Part shown: positions 21,797 to 31,783 of the stretch, in pieces | How the letters are laid out: every line of letters begins with the position of its first letter | Position numbering within the stretch: the stretch's first letter is position 1 | NCBI GenBank assembly: GCA_029449245.1 | Contig: JANATF010000005.1 | Span: forward strand, 434,001 to 498,000 | Origin: Mortierella alpina | Lineage: Eukaryota > Mortierellomycota > Mortierellomycetes > Mortierellales > Mortierellaceae | DNA length: 64,000 nucleotides | Direction of reading: 5' to 3' | Translations under genes and position numbers: made by a program | The notes under the pieces: generated by a model | Told to the model about the DNA's origin: nothing | What the model saw: only the letters and a program-made list of their open reading frames with translations | Database searches by the model: none

Positions 21797-23559
21797 ATGG
21801 CTAGCAGAAGAAAGCAAAGCGAGAGATTGCAGGTATGCTCACGCCATGCCTTCATTTCTGGCTACTTGCATTCCCAACCTTCCTTTCTAATGTACAAAAT
21901 ACAAATATACAACGCGTTTAGTTACGGAATGGGGCAAGGAGAATACTTTCAGGGAATCTTCACCAAGAGCAAGGAATCACTCAGGTACACCCACACAGTC
22001 CATTCTTACGCGTCCTGCGTTTTATTCATTTATGGGTTTAAACGTTATACGGAACGCCGCTTAACATGTATGCTACTCCAGAGCCAACAATTAGTTCTGC
22101 AGCAGCAGCAGCAACAGCAACAGCAACAACCACCACCACCATCAAAACAACAAGAACAACAACAGCGAGATGTCCAAGCATTCAAAGCTTGGGCAATGCA
22201 GCAGGAGCTTTCTCAGCATCAGCAAAAAGTACGGGAACCAGCACAAGTACAGCAACCACAACAACCACAGCAACCACAGCAACCACAGCAACAAGAACAG
22301 GTACAACAGGATCAGCAGCAAGAAGCAACCGCACAGGTATGTGTCAAGAAGGGTGCAAGTGCTTTACATAAGAGCTTTGCGTTTAACTGTTTAATTATGT
22401 TTGGTCAATAGGACTTGGCACCCCCCACCTCCCCTTCACTTGCGCCGCGGAGGAAGAGGAAAGCGAGATCCAGTGCAAAGACAGCTTCCAGCACAGCAAA
22501 AAGGCAAAACAGCAAATATTCGTCGTTGGGGTCTGAGCAGTTGGATCAGGAGTTGTATGCGACTTCTGCTCAGGCAAAGAGAAAATGTCAAGCGACAGAG
22601 GGAACTTACGGTGTTTTTGGTGCTCGAGGACGCGTGTCCGTAATCGAACAGCCGATAATGCAGTCGGTACCATCGACGAACATCTCACAGGAGAGGAGGA
22701 AATTGGAGAGTCGTCTACGAGTACCAGTACCAACAGTACCCTCCACAACATGTTGGGCAGAGCATTGCTTCACAAGTGCAAGGAGCTCCAACTAGGGCCG
22801 AGAGGATCCGCGTTCTGAAGGCTTACCTACAAACCAGGAACATTCGCTCAAAGACCATAGATCAATACGCACCGCATCTTGTCGACTGGGAGGTTCGAGA
22901 CCGAGCTTGACGCGACGCATGTGTCTTTTATGAAGCTTACTTACCTAAATGGCGATTTTAATCTGTTTATACTTTTTTTAATAGGAGTTCTGTGCTGAGA
23001 AGTATCACGGCGACGACGTCGTCGTTCCATCAAAAGTTGAGCAGTTTCTCCAGGATCGCATTTTCGTACGTACTAGGACGATCGTAATTCGTCACGATAG
23101 AGGCTATAATGGGATTATTGGGCAAACCGTGGTCGATCCTGCAGCCGATTCAACGGCAGCGAGGGTCGAGGAAGACGAGATAAGAAGAAAGGTATGTTGT
23201 ATGTTGTATGTTGTATGTTGTGACATTAGCCCAAAGTGGAATTTTGGCAGGGCTATGCTCTGAAAGGTATAATTCTAAAAATCTATTTCTACACTTGAAC
23301 ATGTCAGGCGGCACTCCGGGATTGGAGAAGCATCCGAGATCCGAGAACGCAGTCAGCGTCCGAGATTCAACTGACAGCTGGCTTGGTATTGAACATGTAC
23401 GCCGAATCGGGATTGCTTCCAACGAAACTGGGCACAACGAGCATTGGAGCAGCACCATTGACCAACTGTGAGATTATCGCGTGGATATCGCCTGCCTGCT
23501 GGAATGTGCTGCTTGTGCTGCTCGGCAATAATAGGCACATGTATCAAGCTGTATCTTAA
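21797..23559 (+). CDS. poly-Q protein with integrase-type SAM-like (Crypton-related) domain
   Basis: Spliced gene with some uncertain exons. Exon 1 starts at 21797 (MASRRKQSERLQ). A Gln-rich exon follows (about 22081-22335; Q10, PPPP, QQP repeats). A basic exon from 22412 (APRRKRKARSSAKTASSTAK) looks like a nuclear signal. The next coding frame is clear from about 22691 (YEYQYQQYPPQHVGQS) to 22892 (AYLQTRNIRSKTIDQYAPHL), then 22985-23191 and 23308-23559. The segment VDWEEFCAEKYHG plus TAGLVLNMYAESGLLP resembles the N-terminal core-binding domain of tyrosine recombinases found in Crypton-like fungal proteins. I see no catalytic R-H-R-Y domain, so it is either a truncated element or a host DNA-binding protein derived from one. 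The junction between 22555 and 22691 is unresolved. Confidence 0.55.
23193..23220 (+). repeat. four 7-bp tandem repeats (TATGTTG) at a splice donor
   Basis: The intron after the exon ending at 23191 starts GTATGTTG and then repeats TATGTTG four times, so the donor hexamer GTATGT recurs every 7 nt. Direct observation. Confidence 0.85.
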
Positions 23560-23582
23560 GCTTTTTTAAAAGCTCACTCTGG

Positions 23583-25052
23583 ATGAACGCAAGGTGGCTG
23601 ACCTATCGAGGACAAACTGGTCCCGGAGGACCGCCTGAAGAGATCTCGGAATATTATTGGTCTTCACCAGAGACCTGGGAGAAGCATTTGGTGAATGCGC
23701 GGGAGGCGATCAACAAAGGGTATAAGCATCAGGAGCACGAGCACAATAAGCGCCGGGACGAGGAGGCAAAGGGGCAAGAACAGGAGCAGGAGATGGCAAA
23801 GAAGAGACAGGATGCAGCTGGAAATAAGATAGCGAACTCGCAGTTGAGATGCCTGGAACTGGCCAGGTATTACAACTTTGAGGCAGCTGGACCCAACCAT
23901 GGTCTTGAGCAAGGCGAGGCGCAGAGCAGGGTCGGGTAGATGAATCCAGATGTCGTGGACTCTGAGAAGAGCTACCAGAACCTGTTTGTAGAGGCAGGCG
24001 CCACCACTGACGAGGATAAGAGCGAGGCGGTCAAGGAGAGCAAGCGCAAGTTGGTGGTGGGTATCATCCAGCGCGAGAAATCGAGACGACTTATCAACGA
24101 TGAAGAGTTGATCCAAGGACTCGTCCAGGCTGGTTTCCGTGTCAAGTGGATGAGCTTTGATCTTGGGTGCGGACTTGCCGAAACGGCGTACTTGCTTCGG
24201 GATGTCAATGTGCTCATCTCGCCTCATGGAAACGCCATCGGAACGTCGATCTTCATGCCCAATCATGAACCTGTGTCGACTGTTGTCAGCATCGACAACT
24301 CGCGGTATTGGGAAAGCTGGTTCAGGTTCACGACCACCGCCATTGGCCAGAGGTTCATCCAGACCATCTGTGGACCAAGCAACTATGTGGACGAGTCATT
24401 ACGAGAGCAATGCCCATTCTACAAGGATCTTGCAGGTGGTCTTGACCTCATGGGCGGCATGAACCTCGTTCTGGGCCTGCCAGATTCGATGGTCAAGACG
24501 GACGACGAGAAAAACTCCATGTCCGGCCGAGCCCTGAGCAATTTGCGAGCCACATACCGGGATTATGTTAAGAACAATCCAGCGGCCCAGAAACTTGCCG
24601 AGCATGAGATGGATGTCCTCATTGGAGCCGAGCAGCCCAATGAGTTGATTCATAAGTACGGCGAGGACACCTGGACATTTCTCGCCAACTTTTGGAAGGG
24701 TGCTCCTCGGTACGTGGATGTTGGTCGAGTGGTCAAGTTTGTGCAGTCGCTCCAATGGGATTTGGAGCACGAAAAAATTGTGGAGGGCAGCGTCCAACAG
24801 AACCACAGCATGGACGTGGCGCAAAGGCCTTATGAACTCTATGTGGAGTATGTGCGTAAAGGTCAGGCATGTGGTTTTGAGGGATGCGAGGAGATCCTGC
24901 GGAGAAATGTGGCAGACGAGAAGACGACTGCCTACGGAAGGCATTCGATCGACGATGTCTCAAAGTGGGGGCAGCCTACGAACGAGAGCGAGGCGTTGAG
25001 GAATGGCTTGACACCCGAGGTGTTGAAGAAAAGCTGGCACATTGACGCGTAA
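23583..25052 (+). pseudogene. glycosyltransferase family 61 remnant, 5'-truncated with one in-frame stop
   Basis: One reading frame runs from 23583 to 25052 (about 489 codons) broken only by TAG at 23937-23939. On both sides the sequence reads as a single protein: upstream GGPPEEISEYYWSSPETWEK, a Lys/Glu/Gln-rich stretch, then after the stop MNPDVVDSEKSYQNLF and the family-61 core KLVVGIIQREKSRRLIND, GFRVKWMSFD, and VNVLISPHGNAIGTSIFMPN. The PHG text is the usual GT61/DUF563 nucleotide-sugar site. The stop probably replaced a Trp codon (TGG to TAG), as inferred from context. No N-terminal signal anchor or first exons are found; the frame begins 24 bp after the stop of the integrase-like gene. 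The downstream ATG at 23940 could still make a 370-aa fragment. Confidence 0.75.
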
Positions 25053-25929
25053 AGCAAAGGCCAGGTAGATATCCAAAAGTTAATACATGTATAATGCTTC
25101 GTCTGAAAGATACTAAGAACAGAACGCACAAATCAACAAATGCCCCGGCGTGGTTTCTTTGAAGCAGGCAGCACAGTTGCTGGAGTCATGGAGTCGATTT
25201 CGACGAATAACTTGCCGGTCTACTCCTTTTAGTTGCCGAGGTGGGTTATGGTGTGGGGTTGGAAGGGCCGGGAGGATCTCCTTTTTTAATGCGGTGTGGT
25301 AGTAGTAGTAATTGTTGTTGTCATGATAGGAGCGGGATGCTTTTGGTCCCCAGTGTCTGATACTCCCGGATGCCGTTAGTCATATTTGCCTTCATTCTCC
25401 GTTCAAAAAGTCTAGCACAGACCAGTGACCTTCTCTTCCTGAGCGAGAAGGATCGCACTTTGAATCCACTCGCCCTATTTGGGATTGCCTTGCACCATTT
25501 GTGGGTCATTGTTGTCCACTCGTCCTGTCCACGTGCGACGGCGATTGGTCGAACGCGGACATTGCTGTTCACACGAGCGCACAAACAAAAGCAGTCGAGG
25601 AACCTTAATCAAGGAGGGGTCTGCAAAGTGACGGTAACTGAACCGTTGTCTGCTTGCCATGCTCGTTTTTGGTCCAGTGTCATATGAACAAAGAAGTGGC
25701 CACAAAGTAAGATATCTTTTGCCCCAACAGGGACCGATGGCGGAATATGTCAGAGCAAAGAGCGGGGCCTCAACAGTATGGGTCGCCAGAGTCACTTATG
25801 CCGCACCCATGGCTAAATCTTATGCGAAGTGCCGCTAGTACGACCCAAGCACACAAGAACAGCATTTGAAAATTCTGCTTTACGCCCACTCGTTACTGTT
25901 CATGCCGAGAGTTTTTTTTTTCACTTTCC

Positions 25930-26261
25930 GCTGGAGTGCCGCAAACCCTCGTTTCGAAGAAATTATACGTGATGAAGAGTATGTGGCATGGGCACTCAAC
26001 GAAGGTCCTCGCTCACAAGCCTCTGACTGTCACTGTGGGACTTACTCGTGTAGCCTTGTTCGCCTGCTGAACATCAAGTCGACGACTATACTCCGCCGCA
26101 GTCACCCTCACCTCCATCGATCGCAGAACGGATAAAGTCTGAGGTTTAAGTGCCATCTGTAACCTTGAGCGAAGAAAAAAAGTCCGCGGCCGAGGAACTT
26201 GTCCAGGAGCCTTTCCTTTTGATCGATAAAAAGCAATTACTGGGGAAGATACTCCCCGAAA
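25930..26261 (+). other. possible remnant or unresolved spliced gene
   Basis: Three stretches look protein-like but lie in different frames: RFEEIIRDEEYVAWALNEG (about 25950-26006), DDYTPPQSPSPPSIAERIKS (about 26083-26142) and TLSEEKKSAAEELVQEPFLL (about 26159-26218), the last ending in a strong donor GTAAGT at 26262. AG sites at 26053 and 26186 could act as acceptors, but I could not assemble a continuous frame. Either a decayed gene or one whose other exons I missed. Confidence 0.22.
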
Positions 26262-27678
26262 GTAAGTCAGACCATACAAAAGGGATAAAAACGCTAATCG
26301 CTCCAAGTTTGGCTCAGCGCTCCTTGAATTTCTGCGTGAATGAAACGAATAAGCGACAATAAGGCATCAATGAAGGCTTGAAAAAAAACATAGGTTGAAA
26401 ACAGGAGGAAGACCTTGAAAAGAGTGGGTGGGACCCATCAGAAACTTTTCGCGTGCTTCCGTTCGTGTTATCTTTTTCCTTCTTTCTTTTTTTTTTTTTG
26501 TGAAAAAAATGGCGTGCATGAATAGAACAATTCCATGAGAAAATGTGCACGTCTCTCTGGACCCGTATGTAGACCCATGTTTCGAGCCATGCACCCTGAC
26601 CCAACGGTCGACCACCTTTTCAAACGTACGCTTTCTGTCATACAAACATGTCTTTGTGGTGAACCTGCAGAGAAGAATTGTGAATGCCGACAATGAAGTC
26701 GTGTGAGCGCGAGGCGTTCAAGTACTATCTATCTGTCAGGTACTTTTGTTCGGGTATCCACCAACCAACCAACCCTTACAGAGGATGAGAAGACTCTGAA
26801 CTGCTCTGTAGTAAGCCCTTTGGCGTTGGTCTGCAGTTGTTGCATGCATCCATCTGGGTGACGGTGCCACAGTACTATTAATTGCTATGCTCTCGTTCAT
26901 CGTGAACTCTGACGCGGTGCTTGTTTTTTTTCTGGCGTGTGTTTGTTGCATGTGCTGTAGATAGCATTTTAGGATAAACAACTGTGTGTGTGTGGTTGCT
27001 GTTGCTCACCACTTGATCGATGAAGATGCAGCCTACAAGTTACACGACACGACTGTCGGCCATTGTATAATAATGAAATGTTATGCACCATAACAATCAG
27101 CAGGCGCTTTGTTGTCAATCGGCATTCATGATCATGCTTGCGACATTGGTCGTCCATGATGTTTTTTGTTTGCAGGTGTCCTGTGGCATCCAGTACAAAT
27201 GGGATAAACAACGTTTTTCGCAGGGTCTGAATCGTAGATGGTGCTGCCCGTCGCGCGACAGCAAGTACCTTTTGGGTTGCCCTTTTATTTTGCGTCAGTG
27301 TCTGTCTGCTATACATCAGGGATCTCGAGATATGCACCTACTTCGCTCCAACACTGCGACCGAGAGATGCCTTCCCGCATCCATCCCTCGCATACGAAGC
27401 ATAGGCTGAGTGAAACTGAGCAGAGAGATAATCTATCCTGCAGTAGTACACAGTCCTGCTCAAGGGGAACATGGAGCACACTGTAGATATGTAACAGGCG
27501 CGAAGACGGCGCTACGACGAAGAGAATGGCATGATTGGTACTTCTATGGATTGGTCTACAGCCCCTTCTTGTGATAACGGAGACTGAAAATAGCAAGCAT
27601 GGCGAGATGCTACTCATACAGCCGTCAATGATTGACAGGGCAAGGTACAGGTGGTGAACTGGTTAGGATATCCCTTTT

Positions 27679-27698
27679 TTGCTTGCTTGCTTGCTTGC
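27679..27698. repeat. (TTGC)5 microsatellite
   Basis: Five TTGC units in noncoding DNA. Confidence 0.8.
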
Positions 27699-28284
27699 TC
27701 GTGTGGGGTTGCACAAACATGCGAGACTGACAGACAGCTGTTTACAGGAATAAGTGAGAGCCAAGGAATTGTCCCTGATTGAATGTAATAAGACTAGCCG
27801 ATCCACCATTCACTAGCAGACCTCTACCCACAAAAAAGAAGTTGTCACTGATTGATCCGTAATGAATGCGAGATGCCTTTCTAGGTCAAGCGCATTCTCG
27901 AAATCCATCATGGGGGAGCAACTCGAGCGACATTTTAGCGTTCATTAGTAGTTGGTTCTAGTTTGTGAGAGTGTGCCTGAGAGTATGGCAGTATTTTCGG
28001 ATCCAGCATGATAACGAGCTGATAACGCTCTGCGAGCAAGGCGACTGTCAAAGGCATGACGAGTCGTAAGGTGTTAGTGGTGGGACCTTCGTAAAGCCTT
28101 ACCCCGCCCACGGTCCCCAAACTTTGAACGACTGGTTATTATATATTCATTCCGCAAAATAGAGTGTATGGTTGGTAATTGTGGTCTTTTGACCCCGCCA
28201 GCCGACCATTCTTTTTCAATTCAGTCTTCGCTCCTGTGCCCGACTGCCCGACTACACCCTGCTGCTCTCTCATAGCACATACAA

Positions 28285-28431
28285 TATAAAAGATCGACTA
28301 TTTCGCCTTTCTCTCCCGAGTTTTTCGAACTGTTTTGGCTCACTCATAACTTTTACCCAAAGCTCCGCATTCACACACCCTCAACCTTACCTCGCATCTG
28401 CGCCTGATCCTTCAGTCTCGAGTCCAGAAAG
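28285..28431 (+). promoter_or_regulatory. candidate promoter and noncoding leader exon
   Basis: TATAAAAG at 28285-28292, a pyrimidine-rich start region, then a leader with no long frame ending CCAGAAAG^GTAAGAATG at 28431/28432. This has the build of a first noncoding exon. Its downstream partner is not identified; the VTC-like gene at 31784 is the next clear plus-strand gene. Confidence 0.35.
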
Positions 28432-31400
28432 GTAAGAATGCGATAGTTCATCGTGCCACTAAACAAAGAGTCATCGCTGCATTGGTAGTTCCTTTTTTTT
28501 TTTTTGTACACTCTCCTTTCAGTCTCCCACGCAGATCGAGCAATGCTCGCTCTACACACTGCACAGTAGAGTGAAAAAAAGCAGCTCTATACTTTCCTTG
28601 CCTGGCAAGTTGTACCCCTTCACTCACCCCTTGTTCGCGTCTTATGCGGAACGCTTGTTGTCTGAATCGCGTTGGCGTAGCTGGCAATGAAGCTTTGGCT
28701 TACTGCAGTTCCTGCAGACCCCCTGCGTTCCTGCTATCTTCCCTGCCCCTTGTACTCCACTTCGTTTTTGTTCCTTGCCTTGTTTTTCTCCTTATTCACT
28801 TGAGGTGTTGACAATCTAGCAGGGCGGATTGTCGCTTCCTCTATTATCGGGCCGAGGAAAGGTAGGGACTGGGACGAAGGAGGATGAGCGAGGGAAAGGG
28901 GGAGAGCAATGCGAAAGGTAGGACCGGAGTGTTGTATCGTAGGCAGACTACATACGTCTTTTGAAGACTCGTGCACATGTGTGGGAGGTAGTGCTCTTGT
29001 AGGTAGTGCGTGTAGTGTGATAAGGCCTTAAGCGATTAGCTTTCCGCGAATCACACCGCATGTAGCCTTTTGGACTCTCGGGTGCAACGCCTCTTTGGTG
29101 ACTGGGCGCGTTTGTGTGGGCCGCACTCGACCACTGCACTGCGGCTCTCGTCCCCTCCCAAAGCCGTCCCTCAGACCTTCCCGCTCTTCTTGCTCTTGTG
29201 TTGCTCTGCCCCTTTACCAGCGCAGAAATACACCGCCCGTTATGCAAAGCGGGCTGGTGTTCCCTGTCACTCGACAAGTTTCACCGCACTCCATTGGTTC
29301 TCATTCCTCTCTCTCACTACTTCCATTTCACACTCTTTCTTCCACTTTCTCGTTCCAATTGTCATTCTTCATTCTTTCAATCTTTCCAATAACAACCCTT
29401 ACACTCGCTCTCCACTGACTTGTCGGCTCGTTCGTTTATTTTCTTATTTTCTCTTCCTGTCTTTTGTGCTTTTGCACTGTCTTCCTATCCCCAGTCCGAC
29501 CTATCTCTCACACACGCGGTCCAGGCTCGACATCTTTCATATCATCCGCTCATACCCCCACCGCAAGAGCCATTGTACTACCATCCCTGATCCGACATGT
29601 AAGTTTTCACACATCCTTACTGTCGGCTATTGCCCAGTTATTTGAAGATGGTCGGTCTTTCTCCTATCGCAATGGGCTGGGAACATTGATCCATTTTGCG
29701 TAGACAAGGTGTCTTCTTTTTTTTCCCCCATGGGCTACGCAACATGATGCCGTGCTAATATGCCATTCTCCTCTACGCTGGAGCCTGTATGGTTCTGCTT
29801 TGCGTGTTTGTCAATTCTCGCTCGCACCACCTCTCTTCATATTGCAGTTCATTTAAATTACGATTATTTTTTTCTTTTCTCGTAAAGAGTAACCTACCCG
29901 TTTCTGGCCCTGCTTACTCAATTGAGCCCAATTCCCCTGTATCTTTTAATTCCTCTCGTTCTAAACTTTCGACGGCTAGTTGAGACGTGCTCAACGAACT
30001 ACATAGACAGCCTTGCCATGTATTCTCTCACTATTCTTTCATTGCAGAGGGTTGAATCTGTCACAAAAAAAACGTGGAGCTCCTTTCGTTCAACGGGAAA
30101 TCAAAAGGGGGAGAGGGGGAACACCATTGCACAACTCAGGGAACCAAGGAGAGTGTATGAAAGAGAGAGAGAGAGCAGTGCTCTGGGTGCGGATGGGTGG
30201 TGCGTGCTCAATGTCCCATTTTTTCAATCGTCTCGTCGGACGTGTTGGACCTGAACTCGGAGGCTGTATATATATACATACATGATACGAGTAGAAAGTG
30301 AAGGCGCCACAGTGCACCATGCAAAACGCAGAGCACGTACCCCCTCCAGTCGCACACCCTGCACGATGCGTCCTTGTGCAGGTGCATGAAAAAGGATGAG
30401 GCATAAAAATACAGGAAAGTGCACACGCGAGGGGTCGAAGCAAAGATTGGTGAATGCGAAAAGTGGCCTGTATGTGTTCCTCTACGTTTTGAAATGGTTG
30501 CTTTGCAAGCATAAGTGCATCAGCGAAACACGACCAGCATCAACACACACACACAAAAAAAAGGAGACAGGACCCAAAGGCATAAGGAAGGAAAAGAAAA
30601 GGCTGTATCTATCGCGATAGGCAACAGAAAACAGGAGAAAGGAGGCAAAAGGTGTTTCTTTTTTCTTCTTCATCGCGAATCATCTATCTTACCACTTTTC
30701 GAGAAATACCGTTTTGTTTTTGCTGAGGTTAGCGGATTTTGGGTGCTAAGTGAATAGGAGGAGGGGTATCTCGGGAAGACAGTCGCCTGCGCGTGAACTT
30801 TAAGGCTACCCCCTTTTTTCTTGACTCTTCTCCCTGAAGTGCGCATGCTTGCAGCTCAGTCTTTGTCTGTGCTTGCATGCGACAGGGTTCTTTCTTGACA
30901 ATTTTTTCTCACGTCTATTCTTTGCTTCTGATTCGTGCTTCCTTGGCTCCACCATCGCCATCGTATGTTCATCATCCCTGAAGGATCGATTATATTCTGG
31001 ATGATGATGACGATAATCCCCGTTGACAGTTGCTCACTTCGCAGCTCACTTCACGGCTCACAATTTTTTTTTTGGTGTTCGTGCTCATTCATTAATGATG
31101 GAATGATACGATCCATGGCTGTGATTCTGAATCGCTGCTGTAGAGTACTCCGTACACCATATAAAAAAAGATTACCAACTAACAGTGAAAACGCTGAATT
31201 TACAGAAATTCGACATTTACCAGGTCCAAGGATCCACCCACACACCTGAGCAAAGTTTCATTTCATCAAGGTACGAACGGTGGCTATTTTCTTGATGGGC
31301 GTAAGTTGGCTATTGCAAAAGCGCACAAAACAAAGGGACGGGAAAACGAAAAAGAGCTGGGAATTCAGCGGGCGATGACGATCCGTGACAGTAGACTGCA

Positions 31401-31783
31401 GCTGCAGATGGACAACAAAAAATACGATGATCGCCGATGCATTGAATTTTCCAGGGACAGAAGCATGACTGGGAAGCGCTGGGAGTATCAGTGGGAAGAA
31501 TGATAGTCGAGCAAGTGGTGAGGGTCCTTGCGGTGTCCCTTCAATTTCAGCGTCCGACGGTCAATCCCTCTAGAACATCCATTCTGCTCGGAAAACACGC
31601 CAAAGCGTGGGTGGGGATAGGATATTGTGTGACAGAATATTGTTCCGTGACATGGCTATGACTATATAGCTTACGCATCCTGTGCTCATCCGTTTGTATC
31701 TCTTCACGCAACTTCGTTCTAGACGCCTGTTCTCTGCCTGGACCTCACTCTTCCCTCGCTAATCCCATTGATCGAAACGAACC

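Larger units (their letters stand above)
25053..31783. other. 6.7-kb gene-poor region
   Basis: No intact gene recognised. Short frames are mostly in pyrimidine-rich DNA and shadow each other. Items seen: a possible gene remnant at 25930-26261, a (TTGC)5 repeat, and three leader-like stretches ending in good splice donors at 28432, 29599 and 31271, all on the plus strand toward the VTC-like gene. Confidence 0.45.

Noticed and set aside
23192-23600. Fusion transcript joining the integrase-like gene to the GT61 frame through a donor at about 23471 (GTGAGA)
   Set aside because: The phases do not match: splicing to the acceptor at about 23593 would run into a stop at once.
23937-23939. TAG in the GT61 frame as a recoded codon or spliced-out stop
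   Set aside because: No usual recoding context is visible, and the nearest GT...AG pairs would give introns under 30 nt; simple nonsense is the better reading.
23940-25052. Annotating the 370-aa frame as an intact GT61 gene
   Set aside because: Continuous homology-like text extends upstream of the stop in the same frame, and the family needs an N-terminal anchor that is absent.
29070-29645. 191-aa open frame on the plus strand
   Set aside because: Same pyrimidine-rich bias; contains a good splice donor (29599) inside, which fits a noncoding leader better.
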